Source: Flavobacteriales bacterium
Lineage (GTDB): Bacteria > Bacteroidota > Bacteroidia > Flavobacteriales_F > PHOS-HE28
Assembly (NCBI GenBank): GCA_019912395.1
Contig: JAIOIH010000042.1
Location: 62,001 to 126,000 of the forward strand
Length of the DNA: 64,000 nt
Direction: 5' to 3'
This document shows, piece by piece, positions 27,501 to 35,292 of this stretch (positions are counted from its first letter, which is position 1; each line of letters opens with the position of its first letter). The notes beneath the pieces are model-generated. The model saw nothing but the letters and a program-made list of their open reading frames with translations, did no database searches and was not told where the DNA came from. The translations under genes were made by a program, and so were the position numbers.

Positions 27501-30500
27501 CGCCGTGCAGCACACCGGTTTCGAGAGCGATGCCTTTCATGTGGAAGCGGTAAAGTCAAAAGCCGAGCCCGGTGGGAAGGCGGTACTGCTGGTGAGCAGC
27601 GCACTGCCGGAAGCGCACATCCTGATGGAGGTGGAGCGCGAAGGCGTGATCGCCGTACGCCGCTGGTTCACGTTGAAGGATGGACAACAGCGCGTGGAGT
27701 TGTCCGTCCAAGAAGCGGATCGCGGAGGCTTCAGCGTGCATTTCATCAGTGTGGAGCGCGGTCGTTCGCACAATGAAAATGTCAACATTGATGTGCCGTG
27801 GAGCAACAAGGAGTTGCAGGTGGAATGGATCACCTTCCGTGATAAGCTCTTGCCCGGCGCGAAGGAGCAATGGCGGCTGAAGATCACGGGGCCGAAGGGC
27901 GGGAAGGTGGCCGCCCAACTGCTCGCCGGCATGTACGATGCTTCACTGGACCACTTCGTGCCACATGCGTGGGACATGTCCGTTTGGCCTACGAACAGTT
28001 CCGGCCTCGGCTGGGGCCAGCTCGCGCCGTTCAACATCAGCAACGGCCAAGTGTTTGGGGGAAACCGCGCCTTTCCCGATGACACGGCGCATGTATATCC
28101 GCAACTGAGCACCTACGGTTTCGCCATGTATTACAGCCATTACAGGCGCGGAATGCACAATGCTCAGTTCGCCCGAAACGGAGGAGGGATGAAGGACCTG
28201 GAAATGTCAGCTCAAGCCGGGATCGCCGAGGAAGATAGTGGAGGTGAGCTGAACAGAATTCCCACTTCCCCGGCCCAAACTGGCGAAGTTCCTTCAGCCT
28301 CTTCCACCCGGCCAGCCGATGCCCCACCTCCCGCCACGCGCACCGACTTCCGCGAAACGGCCTTCTTCCTTCCGGACCTGCTCACCGACAAGGATGGAAG
28401 CGTGGTCCTGAAGTTCACCATGCCCGATGCGCTGACGCGTTGGAAACTGCTGGGCCTCGCGCACACCACGGACCTCAAGACGGCACAGTTCACCAAGGAA
28501 GTGATCACGCAAAAGCCGTTGATGGTCGTGCCGAACCTGCCGCGCTTTTTGCGCGAAGGGGACAAGATCACGTTGACCAGCAAGGTGAATGTGGTCGGCA
28601 CCTCTGTCAGTTCGAGCGCAGTCGAGAACGACAGAGGAGTGCCTGTCGCCGCAGGGTCCTCTTCGAGTGACCCTGCTGGGACGACAGGCACGGCCACGCT
28701 GGAGCTTTTCGACCCGTTCACCAATGCGCCGGTGAACGGCAAATTCGGGATCCAGGAGAACACGCGTTCCTTTACAGCAGGCCCCGGCGCGAGCGCGGTG
28801 GTGGCATGGGACATCACCGTGCCGGAAGGCATCAGCGCGGTGAGCGTGCGCATCAGCGCCAAGGCCGGTGCCTTCACCGATGCCGAGGAAAGGCCGCTGC
28901 CCATCCTCACCGATCGTGTGCTGGTGACCGAGAGCCTTCCACTGCCGATCAGCAAGGCGGGAACGAAGACCTTCACGCTGGAAAAGCTGAAGAACAACAC
29001 CAGTTCAACGTTGCGGAACCAAAGTCTGAAACTGGAATTCACGCCGAACCCCGCGTGGTATGCCGTGCAAGCGCTGCCGTACTTGATGGAATTCCCGCAC
29101 CAATGCTCGGAGCAGGTGTTCAGTCGGTTCTATGCGAACAGCCTGGCCGCGCACATCGTGGATGAACGTCCGGCGATCAAGCAAGTATTCGCGCAATGGA
29201 GCGCAAAGGGACCCGGGAACGAGGAGGCCTTCCTGAGCAACCTGGAGAAGAACAGCGAGCTGAAGAACATCGTGCTCGCGGAAACGCCGTGGGTGCTGAA
29301 CGCCCGCAACGAAACGGAAAGCAAGCAACGCATCGCGCTGCTGTTCGACATGCAGCGCATGGCCGCCGAGCAAGGCAAAGCAATGAAGCAATTGCGCGAT
29401 GCACAGCTCGGCAACGGCGCGTGGCCTTGGTTCAGCGGGATGCGACCCTCGCGCTGGGTCACGCAGAAGATCGTCTCGGGCTTCGGGCATTTGGAGCATC
29501 TCGGTGCAGCGGACCTTCGCCCCGATGGACAAACACAAGTGATGCTGAAACGCGCGGTGGCGTGGTTGGACAGCGATGTGGACACGGACTACAAAGACTT
29601 GCTGAAACACACCACGAAAGCGCAGCGCGACGAGTACACGCCAAGCCATTCCACGGTGCAATACCTCTACGCCCGCAGCTATTTTTCGCGCTGGCCCATC
29701 AACGGCACCACCAACACCGCCGTGGAATTCTACAAGGCCCGCTTGGCTAAAACGTGGCTTGGTTTCGGCTTGCAGGAACAAGCGATGATAGCGCTCGCCA
29801 TGGACCGTCTCGGCGATCACACCACTGCGCAGCTCATCATGAAGTCGCTCGGCGAACGCGCCACGCGCAGCGAGGCGCTCGGCATGTACTGGAAGAACTT
29901 CAACGCGGGCTGGTACTGGTGGGATTTCCCCACGGAAACACATGCGGTGATGATCGAGGCCTTCCACGAAGTGGCCAAGAATGAGAACGCGGTGAACGAG
30001 TTGCGCCTCTACCTGCTGAAGTTGAAACAGACCACCGATTGGAAGACCACCACCGCCACCGCAGAGGCCTGCTACGCGCTATTGCTCACCGGCGACGACT
30101 GGTTGGAACCCACCGACATGCCGGTGATCACCGTGGGCGGCTCAACGGTCGCGAACGTGAAACAGGAAGCCGGCACGGGCTACTTCCAAAAAACCTGGGC
30201 CGCCGATAAGATCACCCCCGCCATGGGCGATGTCACCGTTACCACCAGCGCGGACCGTGCCGCCTGGGGCGCGCTCTACTGGCAGTACTTCGAGCAGATG
30301 GACAAGGTGACCTCCGCCGAAAGCCCGTTCAGCATCAAGAAGCAGGTGATGTTGAACGAGCCGGGCGATGCCGGTCCGAAGCTCATCGCCTTGGACAAGG
30401 CCCGTGCGCTGAAGCCCGGCGACAAGCTCACCATTCGCATCGAGCTGCGCACCGACCGCGCCATGGACCATGTACATCTGAAGGACCTGCGGGCTGCCGG

Positions 30501-30747
30501 ACTGGAACCGACCGAGGCACTGAGCGGCTACAGATACCAAGGCGGTCTCGGCTACTACCAGAGCACCCGCGATGCCGCCACGGACTTCTTCTTCGACCAC
30601 ATCCGGCCCGGCACCTATGTGTTCCAATACGACCTGCGCGTCTCCCATGCCGGCGACTGCAGCAACGGCATCACCACGGCAATGTGCATGTATGCGCCGG
30701 AGTTTGCTTCACATAGTGAAGGGGTGCGAGTGGTGGTGGGGAAGTGA
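24559..30747 (+). CDS. Bacterial alpha-2-macroglobulin lipoprotein with in-frame palindromic insertions
   Basis: A 2062-residue protein. The start at 24559 gives MQHARKILIATGLTLAAVLG then Cys21, a lipoprotein signal; upstream in-frame ATGs lack one. MG1-MG4-like domains occupy the N-terminal half, including the bait-region-proximal FTDRAIYRPGQPVLFKG motif. The thioester motif CSEQ is at C1516 inside EFPHQCSEQVFSRF, followed by an alpha-alpha toroid and a C-terminal receptor-like domain. These proteins trap proteases that attack the cell envelope by covalent thioester capture. Residues near 699-718 and 1347-1378 are encoded by palindromic repeat elements, giving low-complexity Ser/Ala/Arg loops. 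The usual PBP1C partner is not adjacent. Confidence 0.87.
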   Translation: MQHARKILIATGLTLAAVLGCSTVKKTTPMPNPAPDPRWAQIDSLSDMGQYAGALTATEAILNEANATQDWRTAFRAYMYRSRFQRNTGIDRKVTIAQLDSAASTSQTPLKQLLQSVVAEQWWSYYQSQRWRVLDRTNMAEATDDPDTWDQATFMRKVIEGYTASLEPATELEKLPVGELGPLLENAEADTSLRPTIFDVLAHRALEVFRNSETRLAEPAWRFQLDDAGIFSPAPEFASANFAHRDSTAWQWQSLRLYQRLTQLHLHDATPDALTDLTLERLAFAKENSTLPGKDSLYLQALTAQSTALFMGEAKSAVQLAIAQWHAEQAAQYQRLAPDSAWKWEKKTAADICREIASHQEEPFASRRAKALLAQLSQPVLRVQLEEAVTPDVPFKLALSYANMRQVWLRVVKDDDREGNRRGYRSQETLKRLLRTPPVREWAAMLPDDGDLNTHLTELPVEPLPLGSYLVLVMDSPDPTENSMMVVTPVQVTRLALALRQTSTGAASVLVMDRETGAPVANAEAELSAQVYMSGTSRNVHIGATRTDNAGMAELAVTKQLHGQQRWTITNGPDKLVSPGNYYYWRGNERMLTDSLRTFLFTDRAIYRPGQPVLFKGIVTVKRGKETTVKAGYATEVKFFDVNHELIDSMAVTTDAFGSFHGQFTAPSGTLTGRMTLEEKNGSHGIQVEEYKRPTFEVLFPPALSLRAQSRRDTVGGKNAAAPKLNAMATVHGLAKSYAGVPLDGAQVQWTVTRTARMPWWCGSFWRSFIPWGRSTEIASGVAETDASGNFAVQFLASADQAISPKADPTFTFTVVASITDMNGETQSGNTSISVGYRSINIALDVGDGLDRSTTDSLKVGVQDLDGNPLNVPMDVRITRLQMPKLPLRDRLWERPDVHVISREDHAARFPQDVYADENDPLNWPKEAVVLERKNWAANGRELVLPGIAEWDVGTYLVEVSAMDADSAEVTAKRTVVIYDPAVQHTGFESDAFHVEAVKSKAEPGGKAVLLVSSALPEAHILMEVEREGVIAVRRWFTLKDGQQRVELSVQEADRGGFSVHFISVERGRSHNENVNIDVPWSNKELQVEWITFRDKLLPGAKEQWRLKITGPKGGKVAAQLLAGMYDASLDHFVPHAWDMSVWPTNSSGLGWGQLAPFNISNGQVFGGNRAFPDDTAHVYPQLSTYGFAMYYSHYRRGMHNAQFARNGGGMKDLEMSAQAGIAEEDSGGELNRIPTSPAQTGEVPSASSTRPADAPPPATRTDFRETAFFLPDLLTDKDGSVVLKFTMPDALTRWKLLGLAHTTDLKTAQFTKEVITQKPLMVVPNLPRFLREGDKITLTSKVNVVGTSVSSSAVENDRGVPVAAGSSSSDPAGTTGTATLELFDPFTNAPVNGKFGIQENTRSFTAGPGASAVVAWDITVPEGISAVSVRISAKAGAFTDAEERPLPILTDRVLVTESLPLPISKAGTKTFTLEKLKNNTSSTLRNQSLKLEFTPNPAWYAVQALPYLMEFPHQCSEQVFSRFYANSLAAHIVDERPAIKQVFAQWSAKGPGNEEAFLSNLEKNSELKNIVLAETPWVLNARNETESKQRIALLFDMQRMAAEQGKAMKQLRDAQLGNGAWPWFSGMRPSRWVTQKIVSGFGHLEHLGAADLRPDGQTQVMLKRAVAWLDSDVDTDYKDLLKHTTKAQRDEYTPSHSTVQYLYARSYFSRWPINGTTNTAVEFYKARLAKTWLGFGLQEQAMIALAMDRLGDHTTAQLIMKSLGERATRSEALGMYWKNFNAGWYWWDFPTETHAVMIEAFHEVAKNENAVNELRLYLLKLKQTTDWKTTTATAEACYALLLTGDDWLEPTDMPVITVGGSTVANVKQEAGTGYFQKTWAADKITPAMGDVTVTTSADRAAWGALYWQYFEQMDKVTSAESPFSIKKQVMLNEPGDAGPKLIALDKARALKPGDKLTIRIELRTDRAMDHVHLKDLRAAGLEPTEALSGYRYQGGLGYYQSTRDAATDFFFDHIRPGTYVFQYDLRVSHAGDCSNGITTAMCMYAPEFASHSEGVRVVVGK
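26655..26712 (+). repeat. In-frame palindromic element inside the alpha-2-macroglobulin gene
   Basis: Perfect 10-bp outer arms CTTTCCCCCC (26655-26664) and GGGGGGAAAG (26703-26712) enclose TGTCACTTCGAGCGCAGTCG, then AGACGCGACA. The core TTCGAGCGCAGTCGAGA is the reverse complement of the core in the tsaC-like gene element. It is translated as PPALSLRAQSRRDTVGGK. Confidence 0.78.
28601..28691 (+). repeat. Two adjacent in-frame palindromic elements inside the alpha-2-macroglobulin gene
   Basis: The first runs 28601-28637 with arms CCTCTGTC/GACAGAGG around AGTTCGAGCGCAGTCGAGA. The second runs 28639-28691 with arms GTGCCTGTCG/CGACAGGCAC and a nested GCAGGGTC/GACCCTGC stem around CTCTTCGAGT. Both are translated in frame as a Ser/Gly/Ala-rich segment. 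Confidence 0.78.
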
Positions 30748-30788
30748 GGTTTGTTTTTTCACCGCGGAGGCACGGAGAATTGCGATCG

Positions 30789-30851
30789 GTAAATGGTGAT
30801 TGGTGATCGGACGGGCCACGAAGCACCCTGCGTTTCCAAATCACCATTCAC
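30789..30851 (+). repeat. Hairpin-forming intergenic repeat, copy B
   Basis: GTAAATGGTGATTGG (30789-30803) pairs with CCAAATCACCATTCAC (30836-30851) with one mismatch and one extra base. The internal CGGGCCACGAAGCACC aligns with copy A near 22.7 kb in the opposite orientation. A CACCGCGGAGGCACGGAG segment just upstream (30764-30781) recurs before sufB. Confidence 0.65.
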
Positions 30852-30958
30852 TATCCACCAAGCACCCAAGCAGGAACGTAACCGGCTTGATCAGCGACAA
30901 ACTGACCCACGACTCCTACACTGAAGCTCCCTGCTTTTACATCACTGAACTTGGAACC

Positions 30959-31195
30959 ATGGGCACTGAAGCAATGAAGTTGGAATTGATCGAATGGTTA
31001 GCTCAGTTGAAAGACCCTGGTATGGTGACCTCATTGTTCAACTTGAAAAAGGCGAACGAGGCGAAAGATTGGTATGTGGAATTGAACCCGGAACAGAAAG
31101 CATCCATCGACCGTGGTTTGGCGGATGCGGCCGCAGGTCGGGTAGTGACTTCTGAAGAGATGGGGAAGCACTACGGCCACGTCAAAAAGGGTTGA
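30959..31195 (+). CDS. Small antitoxin-like protein upstream of a broken toxin gene
   Basis: A 78-residue acidic/helical protein: MGTEAMKLELIEWLAQLKDP at the N-terminus and SIDRGLADAAAGRVVTSEEM near the C-terminus. This matches the general form of Bacteroidota antitoxins of RelE/ParE modules (the segment usually reads Gly-leu-xx-ala-x-x-Gly-arg-x-x-thr/ser-x-glu-glu). ATG at 30974 is an alternative start. The toxin reading frame begins within its last codons and is frameshifted. The antitoxin assignment rests on this context and on general form, not on a diagnostic motif. Confidence 0.6.
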   Translation: MGTEAMKLELIEWLAQLKDPGMVTSLFNLKKANEAKDWYVELNPEQKASIDRGLADAAAGRVVTSEEMGKHYGHVKKG

Positions 31196-31471
31196 TCGGA
31201 CGGCTGAAGCGCTGGATGGCCTTGCCAACATCCACTATTCCACGGAACAAAGATGGTCTGTTCACATTGCTGATCGCTTCTTGGACTTGGTGGGTGAGCT
31301 TGAAGATCTCGTGGCTCCGTATCCCAGTGGATTTTGAGCTTCCCCATGCGTCCAGAACTTCATTCGGGCCTCATTCATCGAACCGTGATGAGGGTGTATC
31401 GTGTCGACCCTGATGGGGTTTTGATCGTCTCCCTGATCTATTCGCGACCTGACAACGGCCGATTTCTTTAG
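31173..31471 (+). pseudogene. Frameshifted RelE/ParE-type toxin relic
   Basis: Frame 0 encodes TATSKRVDRTAEALDGLANI, then HYSTEQRWSVHIADRFLDLV and GELEDLVAPYPSGF, and stops at 31335. The neighbouring frame from about 31331 continues with MRPELHSGLIHRTVMRVYRV, DPDGVLIVSLIYSRPDNGRF and ends at TAG 31469-31471. Together they have the order and length (about 97 residues) of a RelE/ParE toxin, so a single-base loss near 31330 best explains the break. The expected start position shows ACG (31173) instead of ATG, a second lesion. A sequencing or assembly error at the frameshift is the main alternative. Confidence 0.6.
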
Positions 31472-31619
31472 TGATCCAAGGTTGTAAAGGGGACCAGGTA
31501 TTGACGCGTGACCTATTAGCGCTTCGAGCAGCATCAACAGCTGAGGGGATAAGCCGTCGGTCCCGGCCCCTCGCATGAACAGAACGAGGAACGGTAGCGC
31601 CCGTCGCAAGCACATTCGT

Positions 31620-31627
31620 TAGTTTCG
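31620..31627 (+). promoter_or_regulatory. Candidate -7 element (TAGTTTCG)
   Basis: TAGTTTCG lies 19 nt before the ATG at 31647 and is identical to the box before the HAD phosphatase gene. No clear -33 TTG is found at the expected distance. Confidence 0.35.
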
Positions 31628-31646
31628 GGCTGTAAAAGCCACGATC

Positions 31647-32627
31647 ATGAGGTTCTCGATATTCATCTTGGTATTGTTCGGTTTTCACTGGGCCTCTTTT
31701 GCGCAGGATTATCCCTGCGAAGCACCGGACTCCATATTGACGATGTACCAGGACGACGCCGACCGAATGGCGATCGCTCGGACCTTTCAGAACGGGAGCA
31801 CTTGGATGGATTCCGTGGGTATCAACCCGGAATTTTCACAAACAGCCATGAGCGCTTTGGTGGCCGTGTACAATTCAACCTCCCCGCAGCGTGACACCGT
31901 AGTGGACCTGCTGAATATCCACATCTACCCCATCATGCCATTGCGTTCATTGACGGTCTCTGCCGATTCATCCTTGGCGTGGGTTCAGCAGCTTCAAGCG
32001 GGCAACGTCCCTACCGGAGAGCCGATTTTGGACGGGCTAATGCAGCAGTACGACGTGGTGGATTTTAATCTCTGGGGTTGGCCTTCCAATTCACACAAAG
32101 TGATCGCCTTCAACATGGGCACGAATTGGAATCTTCTTCCATTGCTGGACCTGTTTGAGCAGATCCCCGGAGTACACTATTCCTCGGTCAATGGCTCCGG
32201 AGGAGATGGAAGCCGGATAACCGATTCGGTGTACACCGACCATATTGAGCTCACATATTCATTTGGTTGGGGGGATTGCCCCGCAGGGTGCAGCGCATTT
32301 TACCATTGGGTCTTCTCCGTTCAACCGGATTGTTCCGTGGAGTTCATTGGCAGCTACGGGCTGTCACCATTCTTCAACACTCAAGTGGCGGAGGTTCCAC
32401 GTACTTCTTTGCTTGCGTGGCCCAACCCGGTAAGCGATGTGCTCCACTTGGGCCGTTCAGTGGCGGGCGAGGCACTGACTCTTTATTCCATTGATGGGCG
32501 GCATGTGGGATCCCCGGTCCTACAAGGCGATGGCATCGATGTGCGCGGCCTGCCGCCGGGCATCTATTTCCTGCGGCGGTCCGATCGTCCGTGGGAGGCG
32601 CCATTGCGTTTCGAGGTGGTGCATTGA
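31647..32627 (+). CDS. Secreted protein with T9SS type A sorting domain
   Basis: A 326-residue protein. The signal peptide is about residues 1-19 (IFILVLFGFHWASFAQ), followed by a unique region without a recognised domain. The C-terminus (VPRTSLLAWPNPVSDVLHLG ... TLYSIDGRHVG ... GLPPGIYFLR) is a type A (Por secretion tail) sorting domain. The protein should cross the outer membrane by T9SS and be anchored or released there. A pair of cysteines in GWGDCPAGC is notable, but the function is unknown. Confidence 0.82.
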   Translation: MRFSIFILVLFGFHWASFAQDYPCEAPDSILTMYQDDADRMAIARTFQNGSTWMDSVGINPEFSQTAMSALVAVYNSTSPQRDTVVDLLNIHIYPIMPLRSLTVSADSSLAWVQQLQAGNVPTGEPILDGLMQQYDVVDFNLWGWPSNSHKVIAFNMGTNWNLLPLLDLFEQIPGVHYSSVNGSGGDGSRITDSVYTDHIELTYSFGWGDCPAGCSAFYHWVFSVQPDCSVEFIGSYGLSPFFNTQVAEVPRTSLLAWPNPVSDVLHLGRSVAGEALTLYSIDGRHVGSPVLQGDGIDVRGLPPGIYFLRRSDRPWEAPLRFEVVH

Positions 32628-32661
32628 GCAAGTCTTGAACTTCGTAGAGGGCTGGCACGTA

Positions 32662-32669
32662 TACTTTCG
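32662..32669 (+). promoter_or_regulatory. Candidate -7 element (TACTTTCG)
   Basis: TACTTTCG is 4 nt before the ATG at 32674, the same near-leaderless geometry as at 294. An upstream TTG exists, but its 24-nt spacing is longer than usual. Confidence 0.4.
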
Positions 32670-32673
32670 CCAC

Positions 32674-33201
32674 ATGAAAGCATACCTTTCCGTCATTAGC
32701 CTCTCGTTTGTTCTGTTGTTGAGCGCCTGCGGCGACGGCAAGTCCGATGCCGCCAAGCAGATGGCCGCAGCTGCCGATAGTGCCCGCATGGCTTCACAGG
32801 TGGACCTCTCCGAATACCACCTACCCTTGATGTTGGAAATGCCAGTTGGCATGCCGCAACCAACCCTGCTATGGAAGGATGAGATCGGCAAGTTGGCGGT
32901 TCGTGCAGGAGACCGATTTGCGATCGAGGTCTCCGAAACCCCCGCCGACCGGGACCGGCTCAAGGCCGATCTGGAACGGGACCTGTTGAAAAGGAACACG
33001 ATCGTGGAGGAGACCCCCGAACTGCTCATCTACCGCTCCGAATTCCCGGACGATACGGCCTTGGTCTTCCATCATTTCGAGCGTTGGGTCACGGCGGACG
33101 GGCGTTCCTTCCGGGTAGAGGACACCAAGGACGGTACCGTTTTCAGCTTGGAGGACATCCGGAGGATGGCATCCGCGGTCCACACCAAAAAACCGGCCTG
33201 A
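32674..33201 (+). CDS. Lipoprotein of unknown function
   Basis: A 175-residue lipoprotein with lipobox LLLSAC (Cys19) followed by a short Ala/Ser-rich linker. The mature part alternates short beta strands (LPLMLEMPVGMPQPTLLWKD, LLIYRSEF, RSFRVEDTKDGTVFS) and ends in helix-forming residues. No family was recognised. The ATG at 32674 is chosen for the signal peptide and the adjacent -7 box. It lies 86 bp before the next exported protein gene. Confidence 0.72.
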   Translation: MKAYLSVISLSFVLLLSACGDGKSDAAKQMAAAADSARMASQVDLSEYHLPLMLEMPVGMPQPTLLWKDEIGKLAVRAGDRFAIEVSETPADRDRLKADLERDLLKRNTIVEETPELLIYRSEFPDDTALVFHHFERWVTADGRSFRVEDTKDGTVFSLEDIRRMASAVHTKKPA

Positions 33202-33287
33202 CACACGCTCTTTCCCTGTTCACGGGAAAACCCAACAGCAGCTCCCGCCGGTTCTTGTTATATTTCGACCCTTCATACCCGACCGTC

Positions 33288-34085
33288 ATGTTGAAGTTCC
33301 GACATCTGTTCCTTCTTGGCACCCTTCTCACAGGCTTGTTCGCACAGGCGGGAACCATTGTGCTGGACGGTAATTACCAAGGCAAGAACATCTTCGTCCA
33401 GAACCCGTTCTCCGAGGCTGGCGTGGGGTTTTGCGTATTTCAAGTGACGGTGAACGACAAGATCTCCACCGACGAGATCAATTCCAGCGCGTTCGAGGTG
33501 GACCTTTCCGTTTACAACTTGAAGGTGGGAGACAAGGTGACGATCAAGATCATGCACAAGGACGGTTGCACGCCCAAGGTGCTCAACCCGGAAGTGCTGA
33601 AGCCGAAGAGCACCTTCGATATCGTGAAGCAATCGATCTCGCCGGACGGCACCTACACGTGGGTGACCACGAACGAGACCGGGGAACTGCCCTTCGTGGT
33701 GCAGCAAAAGCGCTGGAACAAATGGATACGCGTGGGCGAGGTGATGGGGATCGGCACTCCGGGGGAGCATGAATACTCCTTCAAGGTGGTACCCCACAGC
33801 GGCGAGAACATTTTCCGCGTGAAGCAGACGGACATGAGCAAGCGCGCACGCTTCAGCGAAAGCATCTCCTACACGGACCCATCGGTACCGGTGGTCACTT
33901 GGACCTATGACAAAAGCAACAAGGTCGTGCACATGAGCAGTGGAAGTCTTTACGAGATCTATGACCAGTTCGGCAACATCGTGAAGCGCGGCTATTCCAC
34001 GGACATCGACGTGAGCGACCTGAAAAAGGGGCTTTACTACCTGAACTTCGACAACAAGATGGGGGACACGTTCCTCAAGCGTTGA
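33288..34085 (+). CDS. Secreted protein with short T9SS-like tail
   Basis: A 265-residue protein with signal peptide (FLLGTLLTGLFAQAG). The N-terminal beta-rich part begins TIVLDGNYQGKNIFVQNPFS and has conserved-looking Cys in GVGFCVFQV and KDGCTPKV. The last 60 residues (VTWTYDKSNKVVHMSSGSLY ... YDQFGNIVKRGYS ... LKKGLYYLNFDNK) resemble a type A sorting domain. A TATATTTC element at 33259-33266 may be the -7 box. Transcription should end at the strong hairpin just after the stop. The function is unknown. Confidence 0.75.
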   Translation: MLKFRHLFLLGTLLTGLFAQAGTIVLDGNYQGKNIFVQNPFSEAGVGFCVFQVTVNDKISTDEINSSAFEVDLSVYNLKVGDKVTIKIMHKDGCTPKVLNPEVLKPKSTFDIVKQSISPDGTYTWVTTNETGELPFVVQQKRWNKWIRVGEVMGIGTPGEHEYSFKVVPHSGENIFRVKQTDMSKRARFSESISYTDPSVPVVTWTYDKSNKVVHMSSGSLYEIYDQFGNIVKRGYSTDIDVSDLKKGLYYLNFDNKMGDTFLKR

Positions 34086-34103
34086 ACTCGCATCGGCACA
34101 TTG

Positions 34104-34131
34104 AAAGGCCTCGCTTCGGCGGGGCTTTTTG
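34104..34131 (+). terminator. Rho-independent terminator
   Basis: AAAGGCCTCGC and GCGGGGCTTTT pair over 11 bp (two G-U wobbles) around a TTCG tetraloop, followed by a short T run. It sits 18 nt after the stop at 34085. Confidence 0.85.
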
Positions 34132-34161
34132 CTGAACGGACGTTGCGTTCCGGTAACTTTC
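34129..34161 (+). promoter_or_regulatory. Candidate promoter of the mce-tfoX-like pair
   Basis: TTG (34129-34131) is followed after 22 nt by TAACTTTC (34154-34161), close to the Bacteroidota form, 4 nt before the ATG at 34166. It overlaps the end of the preceding terminator. Confidence 0.45.
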
Positions 34162-34165
34162 CCCC

Positions 34166-34573
34166 ATGATCCGAATTGAACACATCGGCATTGCCGTGCG
34201 GGACCTTGAAAAAGCGGAGGCCCTGTATGAAAAGCTATTGGGCGGCCCGTCGTACAAGCGGGAAGAGGTGGCCAGTGAAGGCGTGATCACCTCCTTCTTC
34301 CAAGTGGGGCCGAACAAGATCGAGCTTTTGGAAAGCACCCGTCCGGACGGTCCCATCGCCAAGGCGATCGAGAAGCGCGGGGAGGGGATCCACCACATCG
34401 CCTTCGAGGTGGCGGACATCCGGGCGGAAATGGCGCGGTTGAAGGCCGAGGGCTTCAGCCTGCTGAACGAGGAGCCCAAGCCGGGGGCCGACAACAAGCT
34501 GGTCTGCTTCATCCATCCGAAGAGCGCGAACGGGGCGCTGGTGGAATTGTGCCAGGAAATACGCCCGGAGTAA
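34166..34573 (+). CDS. mce: Methylmalonyl-CoA epimerase
   Basis: A 135-residue VOC-fold protein starting IRIEHIGIAVRDLEKAEALY, with the metal-binding and catalytic pattern His (IEHIGIAV), Glu (NKIELLE), His (GIHHIAFEV) and Glu (GALVELCQ). The enzyme interconverts (2R)- and (2S)-methylmalonyl-CoA in propionate and branched-chain amino-acid metabolism. Its stop codon overlaps the next start (TAATG). Mutase genes are not in this window. Confidence 0.88.
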   Translation: MIRIEHIGIAVRDLEKAEALYEKLLGGPSYKREEVASEGVITSFFQVGPNKIELLESTRPDGPIAKAIEKRGEGIHHIAFEVADIRAEMARLKAEGFSLLNEEPKPGADNKLVCFIHPKSANGALVELCQEIRPE

Positions 34574-34908
34574 TGGCCACGAGCAAGGAAACCGCCGCTT
34601 TCATCCTGGACCAACTGGGCCGCCCCGAGCGCTTCAGCGTAAAGCCCATGTTCGGCGAGTTCGCCATCTACGCGGACGGCAAGACCGTAGGCTTCATTTG
34701 CGACGACCAGCTTTTGGTGAAGATCATGCCCGAAAGCGCCGCGCTTGAAGATCGCTGCGAGCGGGCACCCGCCTATCCCGGCTCGAAGGACTACTACCTG
34801 GTGCCCGAGGAACTGATCACCGGCGACCACCACTTGCCGGGCTTACTGTTGGGCATGGCCGAGGCATTGCCGATGCCCAAGGCCAGGAAGCGAAAAGGGC
34901 GACCCTGA
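34573..34908 (+). CDS. TfoX N-terminal domain protein
   Basis: A 111-residue protein with the TfoX/Sxy N-terminal signature KPMFGEFAIYADGKTVGFIC, then DDQLLVKIMP and YYLVPEELI. In gamma-proteobacteria Sxy/TfoX activates competence genes, but stand-alone N-domain proteins are widespread and of unknown role. It is translationally coupled to mce by TAATG overlap; an in-frame ATG 24 nt upstream inside mce is less likely. The basic tail KARKRKGRP may contact nucleic acid (inference). Confidence 0.78.
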   Translation: MATSKETAAFILDQLGRPERFSVKPMFGEFAIYADGKTVGFICDDQLLVKIMPESAALEDRCERAPAYPGSKDYYLVPEELITGDHHLPGLLLGMAEALPMPKARKRKGRP

Positions 34909-34971
34909 GCCCGTTCGGCACATGGGCTTGTTGAATGTTGGGGGCACCTATCTTCACCTCGCCAAAACGGC

Positions 34972-35292
34972 ATGGGGATGTTCAAGAAAGCGGTCCGGTT
35001 CGCCACAAACGAGGTCACCTTGTGGACCCTTGGCCTGATCGCATTGTTCCTTGCCGGGGATATGCCGGGGCCATCGATCTGCCTGTTCAAGTGGATGGGG
35101 ATCGAACGCTGCTGGGGATGCGGATTGGGCCATGCCGTCCACGATGCCCTGCATTTGGACCTGGCGGGGTCCTTCGCCCATCACCCGCTCGGCATTCCCG
35201 TGCTCGCCGTCATCCTCGGAAGGGTGATCGGTCTTGCGCGTAGATCGATCCAACCACCAATACCACCAACATGGACCAGAAAGACTTGCTGA
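34972..35292 (+). CDS. DUF2752 membrane protein
   Basis: A 106-residue protein with two to three membrane segments and the DUF2752 hallmark C-x2-G: ICLFKWMGIERCWGCGLGHA. The family is typically encoded next to TM2-domain genes, as here, where its 3' end overlaps the next gene by 22 bp. The role is unknown. The C-terminal tail (RRSIQPPIPPTWTRKTC) is probably shaped by the overlap rather than by function. Confidence 0.78.
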   Translation: MGMFKKAVRFATNEVTLWTLGLIALFLAGDMPGPSICLFKWMGIERCWGCGLGHAVHDALHLDLAGSFAHHPLGIPVLAVILGRVIGLARRSIQPPIPPTWTRKTC

